Part shown: in pieces, positions 1 to 9,691 of the stretch | How positions within the stretch are numbered: the first letter of the stretch is position 1 | How the letters are laid out: every line of letters begins with the position of its first letter | From: Dimargaris cristalligena | Taxonomy: Eukaryota > Kickxellomycota > Dimargaritomycetes > Dimargaritales > Dimargaritaceae | Direction: 5' to 3' | Length of the DNA: 22,592 nt | Assembly: GCA_027576995.1 (NCBI GenBank) | Contig: JANBQC010000466.1 | Span: forward strand, 1-22,592 | Made by a program: the position numbers and the translations under genes | Notes under the pieces: generated by a model | The model's input: only the letters and a program-made list of their open reading frames with translations | What the model was told of the DNA's origin: nothing | Databases searched by the model: none

Positions 1-110
1 CCGCCTCCGAGCACAGTTCCGATCCCATCCGTATCGCCGAAGGACCGCTGCCCGAATTCGGTATGTTCCACCTAGGTCCCTCGAGCCCTCCAAACCCGAC
101 GTCCGGTGAC

Positions 111-377
111 CTATCCACTCCCGAGCATAGCACGGGGCTCAGCCCCAGCCCTAGTCCTGGGAGAGAGGTTCCTCAAACCACCGGCCCAACACATGCTGTC
201 CAAGTTGGCGGGGTCCTCATTCATCATTCCCATCACCCACGTGATGGAGGAATGTAATGTATCGGTAGAACTTGGCAGTTTCCCCTCCACCGGAGCAGGC
301 AAAGCACCACTAAAAACTGGGTGGCTCAACTCCGGGACAAGGAAAAGTGCAGTAACCGTTGTCCAAGTTAATCACAT
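111..377 (-). pseudogene. Relic of signal-peptide exon (left copy of tandem block)
   Basis: Reading leftward from an ATG at 377-375, codon 2 is TGA. After that the frame stays open to a TAG at about 111. The translation (LTW, then V-x-AL-x-L, a conserved H, then A-x-P-x-P-x-x-GK, ST, and PA-x-LD) aligns residue by residue with the intact exon at 3354-3551. The flanking DNA CCAAGTTAATC-x-CATGG is shared by both. The intact copy has CGA where this one has TGA, so a single C-to-T change destroyed the start region. No other in-frame ATG is near. The zinc-finger exon that would follow in the right copy would lie at or beyond the left edge. At 40-58 the minus strand reads NSGSG in another frame, a faint echo of NSADG in the right copy, too short to rely on. 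Function of the family is unknown. Confidence 0.6.
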
Positions 378-847
378 GGCAATACTATGCCGAAATGGGT
401 AAAAAATTATAAAAATCATGCCGGAAATATAAGCAAGGTAATGTAACAAAACAGGAATGGTTTATAGAGCCCACATTTCAGTTAAGAACTTTTAGCAAAG
501 CCAAATAATAAAAACATGTAATTAACAGTGAAGGTATGGACTGTAGGAGTGTGTAGGGAACTAATAGAATCAGTAAGACAAAATATACAAAGTTCTGGGC
601 AGGAGAGTTGTATTTGGTTAGTAAGGCCGGAGTGCGGCTAGCCTTGCTATATACTTGAATAATTTCCTCGGTAGATGTATATGGCCATAAATTTAACTCC
701 CGTTTGATATTAACGTCTTATTCGTGCAAAATTGAATGGAAGAATCACGAGGCACTACTTCAACAGCTCCCGTGTGATGCAAACAGCCCAGCCACAAAAA
801 GTGATACTGTATTCGAAGTGTGTTACTTAAACCGCATGATCAGGTAA
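200..847. repeat. Left copy of tandemly duplicated divergent gene block
   Basis: Homologous in the same orientation to about 3360-3960. It shares the signal-peptide exon (minus), the spacer (for example AATAGAATC followed by a purine-rich stretch near 562-575 versus 3688-3700), and the plus-strand C-terminal frame. Similarity is patchy, so the duplication is old. This copy is the degenerate one. Confidence 0.6.
659..847 (+). pseudogene. Relic of the plus-strand gene's last exon (left copy)
   Basis: An open frame after a TGA at 656-658 runs to TAA at 845-847. It has no start codon of its own. Its last residues (SDTVFEVCYLNRMIR, stop) match the right-copy frame at 3745-3960 (SDAVFKMCYLNLIVR, stop) at 9 of 15 positions plus the stop, with further similarity upstream (EALL/GALL, then D-x-x-x-P). 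Many nucleotide differences are synonymous third-position changes (GAT/GAC, GTA/GTG, TTA/CTC, TAA/TAG), which argues that this strand and frame were once under coding selection. It is either a 3' exon of a spliced gene whose upstream exons I cannot place, or a decayed fragment. The family is not recognised. Confidence 0.5.
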
Positions 848-2177
848 CCTTGGACTATTTATCTTTTTTCTACCCTTACATACGGCACATTTTCAGTTTA
901 GCTTCAATATCCATTTTTTTCCAATGGAACATTCCAGTTAACTGGCAGTTCATACTTGTGTATGCCTTGTGTAGCCTAACGGCGATATGTTTTTACCTAT
1001 CCCTAGTATAAAAGCCCCACACCACATGCTACTTTGGCCGTTTCCGCTTGTCCGACTCTAAATAGACGTAGATATGACATGTATGGATTTGTCCTTTTGT
1101 GAAAAACAAAAACCAATAAAGTTGCCCACCAGGCAATACCACTTTCACCTACCGGTGGGGGCGTGTTTAAATTATTGTTTGTCTTATTCTCTTCTGCCAG
1201 GTACTAGTACAGACTCATTATAAGTACAACAATCTAGAAAACCAAGGAGAGTGTAACAATAGTAAATGAATGAGTCGACATTGAAGAGGCCTCAGCTTAA
1301 ATGGTCCGACAACATGGTAGATTTACTTTTCAAATTAAGGCTTATTTTTTTAAAAAAATGAACAAGCCAGTCCTCATGGACTTTAACCAAAGGTGCCATC
1401 TGATTAGACTGAATTATTTGTGCGACCTTGGTAAAATATTTTATTTATGAAACCTTAGAGTATACCATTAGAAAAACGTGAGAGGTGATGGGCTAATGAA
1501 CAATCAGCGGCTGGTGGCCAGTATCCCTGTCATTCGTTCAAGGATGACCTTCTAGCACAATCATTGCGTATGCCTATCCTCCAATTTACAGCCCATTATC
1601 TCCAGCGTATGCCCTCCCTAGTTCAGTCTAATACGCCCAATGCCGCATGTCCTATAATTAGTAAGTGTGCTTTGGCATAATTTTTTGTAATGTGCTATTT
1701 CTACCACATGGTCCCAGTGAGTAAGTGTTAGCCAGGATGCCACCCGGCAATATATCCAATATAAGCCTGTCTGCGTGGACCCCTGGTGGGTTATGTGGGG
1801 CTAATCACTGCAACAAAGACCGTAAAGTTTTATATTCCAACGTATGGGGGAGATTCAACTGGGGCATATATCAAAAAATCAATTGGGTGAGGTTCAAATT
1901 ACTGCTTAAAGAATATATATCGCCTATCTTCTCATACACACCATCGGCAACCTGATACAGCAGGGTCTTATTCCACGCATAGCAGATAAGTACTATCAAC
2001 CTCAATTGACCTCAATACCAAACCCTCCATATTCTTCTGGCAGTAACCCATTATAATAAAGCGTACGGGTATTTCTTTTTTTTTTATAGTGAAAATAGTA
2101 GATTTAATTTATGCTGGGCTCGGTTTCTATTACCTTTTGTTCTCGAGCTATGGGTTTCCCGGAAAGGTATCCCACGC
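848..2177. other. AT-rich spacer, no supported gene
   Basis: I see no conserved open frame, RNA gene or mobile element on either strand. The similarity to the right tandem copy stops just after the stop codon at 847. Homopolymer runs at about 1345-1357 and 2076-2087 are the only obvious low-complexity tracts. The stretch near 2054-2178 would hold the 3' end of the zinc-finger gene, whose stop codon is itself embedded in AATAAATAA on the minus strand. Confidence 0.6.
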
Positions 2178-3551
2178 TTATTTATTATCGGCACAGTTCA
2201 AAAGCGATTGAGTTTTCCCATACTCAATGTGTGCTTTTAAAAGAGATTTCGAAGAATATTTTCCATGACACTCTGGACACTGCAGCTTAAGAGTTCTACA
2301 CTCTGCCGAAAGATGCCTACGCAAACCCTGTTGATTTTCAAAACTGCACTGACAGTGGCGGCAGCACCCAAACTTTACAGCGGATTGGCATTCAGAATCA
2401 CTCGGGGAAAGAATACGTTGATTGAATGGCACACTGTATTTGCGGCTTAATTCCGGGTGACAACTTGGTGTATGTTGATTTAGTACATGTTCATTATGAA
2501 ACAGTCCCTTACATTTTGGGCAGATTACACCCCAACTGGATTGGTGGAATTCCCGATGTATATCGCGTTGTTTTCCGGGGATACATCGGGAACAAGCCTC
2601 ACAGATACCTATTGAAGTATAGCCATCCACAAGCATAGCTGTGGGGTCCCATCTGGTGTATTGGCCGGATGAGAGGTTACGGTTTAACATATAGCGAGCT
2701 TGGGAGTCTTTTCTGCGCACCTCTTCGCCGCCCGACGGGGCTGCCGAACCTTCGGAACTAATCATTGGTTGGGGTGGCTTATCTGTTTTAATTACATCGG
2801 TACTAACTTGAGCCGAATAGCTTTCACCATCGCTGTCCACCGAAGAAGAGAGTCCAATACTAAAGTCTCCCGAGATGGTCTCATTTATCCATATTTGAAA
2901 CGAGCCATTATTATCATCGATAACGATATCAGCATCGGTATCGTCTTGGGCCAAGTTTCCTGCGTCGTTATTGTCGACCGAAGAAGGTAGATCAGCACTT
3001 GGGCCTCCCCAGATTGTCTCGCCTAACCATTCCTGAAACAAGTCGAAGCTATCATTGGTATCGGTATTATCTTGGGCCGAGTTTCTTACGTCGTCGTTAT
3101 AGTCAGCCGATGGAGGTTCATTGCCTTCCCAGTGGATTCCGACTGAAGAAGGAAATCCATTTATTGGGTAACTCCCGATGGTCCATTCGGACCCTGCCTG
3201 AAACGAGTCCGAGTTATCGTTGGCACTCGTTAGTCCTCCGGGTCTATCCAGTTGGCCGTCGGCCGAGTTCACTAATCGCGTTGTTGGCGATTCGCTAGAG
3301 CTCGGCTTACTATGCGCGTGAGTCGATTTGTAATCGTTGCCAGAGATTAATACTTAACATTTTAAGCTGTTGTCCAAGTGGGCTGGGATCGCATTTAATA
3401 TTTCCATAATCCCCGCGTTGGAAGAACGGAATTTACCGGTAGAGCCCATATATTTACCCTTCGCTGGAGTAGGTGAAGCATCGCCGATCATCGAGTGTTC
3501 AAACCCGGTGGCGAGGATAAGCGCAACAACCGCTGGCCAAGTTAATCGCAT
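2178..3551 (-). CDS. C2H2 zinc-finger protein, possibly with N-terminal signal-peptide exon
   Basis: The main ORF (2178-3272, 364 residues from a GTG) has no in-frame ATG upstream before a TAA at 3356-3354. Directly beyond that TAA and in the same frame lies a 64-65 residue ORF from ATG 3551. It begins MRLTWPAVVALILATGF, a typical signal peptide (basic n-region, hydrophobic core). A GTTAAG...TTAG intron from 3358 to 3272 (87 nt) keeps phase and would give a 428-residue protein with exons 3551-3359 and 3271-2178. In ORF numbering, residues 23-164 form three degenerate acidic repeats (SFQ/SF-x-x-FQ-x-W, then SSVD, then AQ-x-x-TD). Residues 224-348 hold the fingers: C224/C227/H239/H243, C251/C254/H267/H272, C304/C307/H320/C325, and an incomplete C332/C335/H348. 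The fingers suggest nucleic-acid or protein binding. Alternatives are two separate genes, or one gene broken by the TAA. The fingers are certain; the joining is inference. Confidence 0.6.
3272..3358 (-). other. Proposed intron joining signal-peptide exon to zinc-finger exon
   Basis: On the minus strand this 87-nt stretch begins GTTAAG and ends ATTAG, with ACTCAC as a possible branch site. Removing it eliminates the only in-frame stop between the two ORFs and preserves frame (phase 1; the joined codon is TTG). The donor is weaker than the GTAAGT-type donors of the Myb gene in this window, and the length is shorter than that gene's introns (154-230 nt). Confidence 0.35.
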
Positions 3552-3960
3552 GGTAATTCAATGAAATAATGGGGTGAGAAACAAGACAATTGCGCCGGGG
3601 CTATAGAAACGGCTATCCCGACAGAATAATGGAAATGGGTAGTAACTAGCGGCGGTGGTATGAAACAAACGATGGTATGGTAAACAAATAGAATCGAGGA
3701 GAGAAAATCTTTACTTTCCGGTAGGAAGAGGTAAAATATAATACGTGTGCACTTATCCTTATTGTATACTGGCATACAATAATCCCAATGGTTTTTACCA
3801 TATAGATGGCACCCATTTAATATATCCGGTTTATCCTAACATCAATGAGCAGAATAATTACGGAGCATTGCTGACCCGAGTCAACTTTGATAACCCCGGC
3901 CCAGACAATATCAGTGACGCTGTGTTCAAAATGTGTTACCTCAACCTCATAGTCAGGTAG
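3360..3960. repeat. Right copy of tandemly duplicated divergent gene block
   Basis: Same element order and orientation as 200-847: intact signal-peptide exon on the minus strand, about 190 bp of spacer, then the plus-strand frame with the conserved C-terminus. The copies are about 3.1 kb apart start to start. The zinc-finger exon (2178-3271) would be part of this unit, and its left-hand counterpart lies off the window. Confidence 0.6.
3745..3960 (+). CDS. Unrecognised plus-strand gene, probable 3' exon (right copy)
   Basis: The frame is open from a TAA at 3739-3741 to TAG at 3958-3960 and encodes about 71 residues without an ATG, so it is likely a last exon rather than a whole gene. The C-terminal 35 or so residues are conserved in the relic at 659-847, with synonymous third-position differences and a conserved stop position, which is the evidence that it is coding. 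It lies divergently to the signal-peptide exon, 193 bp from that ATG. No domain is recognised, and composition (many N, Y, P) gives no clue. Upstream exons, if any, must lie in 3552-3745 or within the neighbouring gene's antisense strand; I cannot identify them. Confidence 0.4.
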   Translation: MCTYPYCILAYNNPNGFYHIDGTHLIYPVYPNINEQNNYGALLTRVNFDNPGPDNISDAVFKMCYLNLIVR

Positions 3961-5681
3961 CCTTAGAGCATCTAGCATCTAAATAGGAAGAAGATCATGT
4001 GACACTAATAATTGAACCCCGACTATTAATGATCGCCCTCTAACCCTTATATCCCCCCACCTCCTTGCCAATCCTCTTCCCCCACCTATCTGGAAATACA
4101 AGGTTTTGGGGGAGTGGTTATAAGAATATAGACACCTGACGGTTGTGCGACTTAAACGAACCCTTCCTTCACCGTCCGGGAATCTATACACGAGTAAAAT
4201 AGCGGAACTCTTGATGGAATAGACGATTCAAACCATACTAAAATCTACACCAACCCTAGTGAATCCCTGGTGGACAATCACATGTCATCAATACGCGGTA
4301 GACAATGGTCTTTAAGGGAGAGTCAATGCAAATTATGAATGATTAATTGGTTCAATGAACTACTCAATCATCTTGGAAGATCGAGTGACCAGAGTATACA
4401 GTAAGCCGAGTGACACAGGCACCCGCTACGATCACGGGTCGAATTGGCTTAGTGTAAAGAAATTCCAAAAGGTTGGGAAATATCGAAGCGGAATAAGAAT
4501 AGTGCTAAACTTAGCCGCCCTGTCCCTTCCATTCACATGTAACGAATGCATTCTCTTCTCCAGCCTAATAATACGCCGACCATGAACGCTATCTCCCCGC
4601 CGAACAATACCTCCCATTTTTTTGATAATAGAGAATATAATAAAGGGGTAAAACTTGGGCGAGTGGTTTATTGTAAAGTGATACAATGACACAGTCAAAT
4701 AATACGTAAACCCCGAGGTGGAAAAACGGGGGATATCGTTGATATCGAATGGCCAGTATACCGAGAGAAAATCAAGCGATGAATTCATAGTGGAAGTGGT
4801 GAGTACGGGGGCTGGGAGGAGTTAAAAGAAATGGATATAAAAAATAATAAAGAGTGGGGAACAAATGACCTTTATAATGTAACAGAGACATTATGGTGGC
4901 GAGGGCGGTGGTGGCGGTGGAATGCGAGAATGGGGCTAGTTAGTCGGAATGGTAACGTAGCATGAAGAGGGCGAAGTGTGTCGAAATAAAATAATAATAA
5001 TAATAATAAAGCTTTAGAAGGACCGGAGGGAGCAACTAGGCGAATTTATAAAAAGGGAAATAATAAAACATGAAAAATTAAGTAACCCTGTGGGACCTTA
5101 TAACGAGAGGCCATCATCCATCATATACCTAAAAAAATGAGGAAGGGCAGTAGTCACCCACCATCTCAGAAGGAATTGTTGATCAAGACTAAATGGTATA
5201 TAGATCATTTTGACCATAAATCAACTGAATAGACCAAAAACATATTTAAAAAAAAGACGCGGTGAAAGGCACGGCTGGTATCAAATAAGAATAAAGAAAA
5301 CGGCAAGTGTAAAAAGCATAGACCTTAGAATAGAAAAAATAATGAAAGGAGGAGGAGGGAATACCAGCTACCTCGTATGTCAATCACCATTATGATTTAT
5401 ATAGAAAGAGATTGAAGAAACATATAAGGAAAAGGGAACTAATAAATCGAAACGAGGGAGTACAAGTGAGTGAGTGAGTGAAGGCAAGCGAAGTAGTCGT
5501 TCGGTATACATGTGGGGCAGAGAGTAGCGAGATAATGTGATGGACCGGAGATTGAAAGAAAAAGGGAATATTCCGCGTATAGGATAATATATCAACGAAA
5601 ACACAATCAGAGAGAGACTGTAAGGGTCAACAAGGGATAATACGGTTCAGCAGACCAGATGATTTCTCTAAATCCCATTGA
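3961..5681. other. AT-rich intergenic region
   Basis: No supported gene. A 118-codon minus-strand ORF with an ATG (4788-4432) has no recognisable domain and sits in AT-rich sequence, so I treat it as chance. A GGT/GGC-rich patch lies near 4894-4922 and an (AAT)n microsatellite at 4988-5009. The right end (about 5400-5681) would contain the 3' UTR of the dma1-like gene; no clear AATAAA is seen there on the minus strand. Confidence 0.6.
4988..5009. repeat. (AAT)n microsatellite
   Basis: Seven consecutive AAT-type triplets. Simple repeat with no further signal. Confidence 0.9.
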
Positions 5682-8375
5682 CTAGTCTCCGCGGGGCGGT
5701 TGCATGGAATCCGTATCCATGACCGATGGTTCACCGGAGTGGTTGTCGGACGGGCGCACAACGGGCTCAGAGGTCTGATCGGCAGCCAGATTCTTGACCG
5801 ACCGAGGCATAGGCTCTACTATTGCATTACCACCACTGCCCACTCCACCTCCGTAGTAGATACCGGAAGAGGGTCCACTACGATCAGAAATGTCACCCAC
5901 GGACGAGGCGGGGGACATGGAATCGGTCGGGAAAGCGTGATTACTCGAGCCGGGGGAGGCCGCCAGGGGGGAACGACGGGAGGAATGCCCCCTCTCACCA
6001 CTATCATCTTCCAATCGGGCCAGCGGCGAGGTCGGAATGGGAATAGCCCCGGGGGGTTGGGCTGGATGCGGTTCCTCCAGGTTGGGTACCGAGGAGGTAT
6101 CCGAAATGGGCGTAGATATGGCCGAATCACTCACCATCTCCAACCCCGTTAGGGGCAGGGCGGGCGGCAGATTAGCCCGCGCCGAGCCGTTCGAGCTGGG
6201 CTGACCCACCATGCGCAAATGATTCAGGACAATGGCCAATGGGGAGGCCGTGGAGGTGGTGGAGACGGGTGGGGCGGTATTGACGACCCGGTTATTTTGG
6301 AAGTATTCCGAGTGGTCGGACAACCGGCGGCGGAATTTGCGGAGTACCCCACCGGAATTGGGCGCCCCGGGGGAGGTGGGGGGAAAGGGCGAGAGCGCGG
6401 ACCGCTGAACCACCCCCGGGTTATGGGAGTGATTGGAAGTGGAGGCGGGGGATAAATTAGTAGTGGCGCGCGCCATGACATTAGCGGTGGCCACGCCGGG
6501 CGACAGGGCCGACGTGGGGGCCTGGCCCAGCCGGTAGTTGGCGAGGGGGGAGGAGAGGGTGGGGGTCATCATCTGGGCCCCCGACTGGTGGGAGCGACTC
6601 GACTCGCGTATAGGTAGGGGTGGGGTGACACCGGGGGGGACCCGGTCCATATCAGGAGGGCCCTCCGCAAAGGTCCGGGTCATGGGGGAGTCCGGCACGC
6701 TCTCAAGGAGGGTGGGCTCCGTAAAACAGGACTGGGCCCGACGTCGATTGGAACCCCCGCCAGGACTAGGGGGGGCCTCCGTCAGGGGAGGGATACGGAA
6801 AGCTAGGCGACCGTGGTGGTGGGGAGCCGGGCTCGACGGGGGAGGTAGGTTCACCGGGGAGGTGGATACCGACGCCGTGTTGGTGGGGGTGGAAGGAGTG
6901 GGGGAAACGCCCGCCCGCGCGGCCAGCTGTGGGATACCACTGGACCCGGACTGTAGAATCCGGGGCAGGGGCACCACCACGCCAAATGGACCGTTACGAT
7001 TCGCGGGGGGCGACTGCCCGTTTCCCGACGGCAGCGGATCGGTGACCGAGTCTTCAGATAAAAAAGCCGCGTCCGAGCTGGAGTCGTCCAGATTGGGTAC
7101 GGGAGGCAAAGTGACGGTCATGTTGGAAAAGTGGCCAGCCACCTGGGCGGTGGGAGACGTATGGTGGTGGGGATTGAGGGTAGCGGGTGCCACGACGGTA
7201 CGGTGGGCCGACTGGGCGCGACTCAGAGAGTGCCCCGGGGTAGATTCCTCGTCGCTGGTGGTACCGGCCATGCTCGTGGCCGAGCCCGGAGCCGAGGTCC
7301 GAGCGGTGCCGGCGGAGACGGGTACGGGGGTCGCCTGATTGGCGTCGCCGTTCGACCCGCCCAGCATAGCGTTAGTATGGGAATGGGGGGCGGATCCGTC
7401 GGGACGGTGCGGCGTGCTGTTGTTGCTAATGCTGGTGACCTGGGCGGCCACGGAGTCCACGTCCATCATGTGACTCTGGTCAATATCGGGGAGGGGATTC
7501 AAAAGGACACGGGAACCGGTCCGGTGCACCGGCGAGACGAGGTGGTCTGATGTTGGTGGTGGCAAGTCAGTCGTTTCCACGGGGTCGGCGGTCAGCCGCT
7601 CCTGGGCCCGGGCGTTGGCGTCATTCTCGTATTCCTCGACCGGGGCCTCCAGGTCGGCAAAAGTGCGACAGAGGGGACAGCTAAAGCCGGTGTTGGTGAA
7701 GATGATGGGTTTGATACACTTGAAGTGGAAGCAGTGCGAGCAGGGGGCCACGAACAGGGCCTGGAACGGACCCATGGCATACAGACAGATACAGCACTCG
7801 TGGCGCTCCTCTGCCCCGGTGTTGAAACTATTGAACATATTCTGCAGGTTCTTCATCACCCGCATGCGGTAGGGGTTTTCGGCCTGACGCTGCCACGCCC
7901 GGTTGATTTCGAGGCGGATCTTAACGCACTTGTAAATGTCCTGAATACCGCCCTGGTAATCCACGCCCAGCTGGAGAATGTCGCCGTCGTGCAGACGTTT
8001 AGGCAGCGACTCGGCGCTGGCCACGCTCAGCCGGATGTGGTTAAGGAAGGTACCGGAGGAGCTCTTGGTGTCGCGGATGTAGAAATGGCCGTTTTCGGAC
8101 CATATTTCGGCGTGACTACGACTGACCACTTTGCTCTTGAAGGCGATGCGGTTGGGCTGCTGGCTCACCCGGTCGGTAAAGCGGCCGACTTTGAGGACGG
8201 TGCCCTCCGGGACCTCACGGTCCATGGCCTCGAAATAGAGACAGTGGCGGACATCGGGGATGTGGGGGGCGAAACGAATATGGGGCACGGGCGGGGCGGC
8301 CGAAGTGGGAGGGGGAGATGGACCCTCGTCGGCGACCGGCTCTGGCCGATTATCAGCGGGGGCCGGGTTATTCAT
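5682..8375 (-). CDS. dma1: Dma1-type FHA-RING E3 ubiquitin ligase
   Basis: Single exon, 897 residues, from ATG at 8375 to TAG at 5684-5682. Residues about 45-155 form an FHA (phosphothreonine-binding) domain, with G64-R65, the S85-R-S87-H88 core, and S107-G108-T109 with N112. Residues 194-236 form a RING-H2 finger: C194, C197, C212, H214, H217, C220, C233, C236, with the fungal Dma context (APCSH-x-FH-x-x-C). Members of this family (S. pombe Dma1, S. cerevisiae Dma1/Dma2, related to vertebrate CHFR/RNF8) recognise phosphorylated partners, ubiquitinate them, and act in the spindle-position checkpoint and septum control. Residues about 260-897 are a low-complexity Ser/Pro/Thr/Gly-rich tail with many S/T-P sites, so the protein is much longer than the roughly 270-520 residue yeast proteins. 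The tail is probably disordered and phospho-regulated (inference). The long plus-strand frames over this gene are shadows of its GC-rich coding sequence. Confidence 0.93.
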   Translation of the reverse strand: MNNPAPADNRPEPVADEGPSPPPTSAAPPVPHIRFAPHIPDVRHCLYFEAMDREVPEGTVLKVGRFTDRVSQQPNRIAFKSKVVSRSHAEIWSENGHFYIRDTKSSSGTFLNHIRLSVASAESLPKRLHDGDILQLGVDYQGGIQDIYKCVKIRLEINRAWQRQAENPYRMRVMKNLQNMFNSFNTGAEERHECCICLYAMGPFQALFVAPCSHCFHFKCIKPIIFTNTGFSCPLCRTFADLEAPVEEYENDANARAQERLTADPVETTDLPPPTSDHLVSPVHRTGSRVLLNPLPDIDQSHMMDVDSVAAQVTSISNNSTPHRPDGSAPHSHTNAMLGGSNGDANQATPVPVSAGTARTSAPGSATSMAGTTSDEESTPGHSLSRAQSAHRTVVAPATLNPHHHTSPTAQVAGHFSNMTVTLPPVPNLDDSSSDAAFLSEDSVTDPLPSGNGQSPPANRNGPFGVVVPLPRILQSGSSGIPQLAARAGVSPTPSTPTNTASVSTSPVNLPPPSSPAPHHHGRLAFRIPPLTEAPPSPGGGSNRRRAQSCFTEPTLLESVPDSPMTRTFAEGPPDMDRVPPGVTPPLPIRESSRSHQSGAQMMTPTLSSPLANYRLGQAPTSALSPGVATANVMARATTNLSPASTSNHSHNPGVVQRSALSPFPPTSPGAPNSGGVLRKFRRRLSDHSEYFQNNRVVNTAPPVSTTSTASPLAIVLNHLRMVGQPSSNGSARANLPPALPLTGLEMVSDSAISTPISDTSSVPNLEEPHPAQPPGAIPIPTSPLARLEDDSGERGHSSRRSPLAASPGSSNHAFPTDSMSPASSVGDISDRSGPSSGIYYGGGVGSGGNAIVEPMPRSVKNLAADQTSEPVVRPSDNHSGEPSVMDTDSMQPPRGD

Positions 8376-8524
8376 GCGAACGGCCGGTAGATAAGCAACC
8401 AGGCGCTGGTAGAGGAGGGCTAGGCCTGTTGAGATGCGGGAAGTAAAGTGGAAAAAAGAATTGGGTTAATAGAAAATAGAAAAAGAGAAGAGAAGGAAAG
8501 AGAGAGAAGAAGAGAGAGAGGTGA

Positions 8525-8566
8525 GAGTAGAGTAGAGTAGAGTAGAGTAGGGTAGGGTAGGGTAGA
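8525..8566. repeat. (GTAGA)n/(GTAGG)n pentanucleotide repeat
   Basis: About eight tandem pentamers, first GTAGA then GTAGG, lying in the presumed 5' UTR or promoter of the dma1-like gene. The switch from one variant to the other in a single block suggests slippage expansion after a point change. It is not the hexameric TTAGGG telomere repeat. Confidence 0.85.
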
Positions 8567-8784
8567 GGAAGAGTGAGGAAGCAGTGGGTTAGAGAGGGCA
8601 GGAGAAGAAAGTGGGTTGCAGCGGGGGGAGTGAAGGAGAGAATCCACAGCGGCCAAAGTACATCAAGTAAAGGAAGGGATGGCGGAAGAAAAGAAAGAGA
8701 TGAGCGAGCAAGGGATATAGTAATAGAAAGAATAGGTTAGTATCGAGTGCTTTTAGTAAAGAACGCCCAAACAATAGTAGTAGT

Positions 8785-8799
8785 GGCGGCGGCGGCGGC
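8785..8799. repeat. (GGC)5 trinucleotide repeat
   Basis: Five GGC units preceded by GTAGTAGT, upstream of the dma1-like gene. No coding frame is associated. Confidence 0.85.
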
Positions 8800-9691
8800 T
8801 TAAAAGCGAAGGACAGAGAGAGAGGGTTAGTATATAAAAATAGCGCCTTCCCCCCGCCCTATTTACTCTTCTTCTCCTCTACAGGGCTATTCTGCCAAAC
8901 CAAACCAAAGGAGAGAGAGTATATATGAGGAGAGGGCTATTCAACCATCCGAGCCTAACCTAAGCCTAACCACCACCTCCTTCCCATATAAACTGCCAAT
9001 TCTTTCTCTCTCTATATATATATATAAACCATAATGGCATTAACTAGGAACCCTTCCTTCCTTCTTGCAATACCACCAAAATAATTCGAATGGGGCCTTC
9101 TCTCACACCAATGTGCGCGCCAGGTCCACGGGTCGGGCCACCACCACTACTAAGATAAGAGACGCACCATCAGGGTTGCGCCAGGGGACAGTGCGGGACA
9201 CTCAAGGAGACCACGGGAGAGGAGGGGTTGTTGGCCTCTGGCCCACAGCGACCGGGGCTAGAATGTAGAGTATGCCCTGGTTGGGTGGTCCCTGAACCAC
9301 ACACACTGTATATATTAGAATAGCTGACCAGCGCTTTAGCGCGGTCTACAGATATTATTCCCGGTGGGGATTCTATACACCGACCGGTGGTGGGTCCCTA
9401 CCATAGAGTATAATATCCCAGCAACGGCGCCCTGGCCCGCACACTGTAAAATACCCCGGGCGGTGAGTAGGGAGAGAGGCAAATGGAAACCAGGATTTTA
9501 CCTGGTGCAGAGATGGGTAGAAACTAGGTGTGGCTGCACACTGGGGCTGACGGCGATCCCATCCCACTCGTCCTATCCAGAGGTTGTGCTGCTCCCTCCC
9601 CCTCCTTTTGAGAACACCACCACCACCACTTTACTTAACCAAACCCCTCCTAATTAACAATCCAATAGCCTTTAAACGGCAACTTACTTAC

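Larger units (their letters stand above)
8376..8870 (-). promoter_or_regulatory. Probable 5' UTR and promoter of the dma1-like gene
   Basis: Immediately upstream of the ATG the minus strand is strongly pyrimidine-rich (CT, CTCTT and TACTC/TACCC runs) for several hundred bases, then a short GC-rich patch. Pyrimidine tracts are common near fungal transcription starts. No specific operator is identified, and the exact transcription start cannot be read from the sequence. Confidence 0.4.

Noticed and set aside
1870..1900. tRNA-like GGTTCAAAT box
   Set aside because: No acceptor, D or anticodon stems can be built around it.
4432..4788. 118-codon minus-strand ORF with ATG
   Set aside because: No recognisable domain, AT-rich composition, no paralogue in the window and no splice context; likely chance.
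6538..7338. 266-codon plus-strand ORF
   Set aside because: Antisense shadow of the Ser/Pro-rich tail of the dma1-like gene. Its translation is low-complexity Gly/Arg-rich, and the opposite strand has clear domains upstream.
7725..8390. 221-codon plus-strand ORF
   Set aside because: Antisense to the FHA and RING domains, whose conserved residues fix the minus strand as coding.
8545..8566. Interstitial telomere repeat
   Set aside because: The unit is the pentamer GTAGG, derived from GTAGA, not TTAGGG; it is a local microsatellite.
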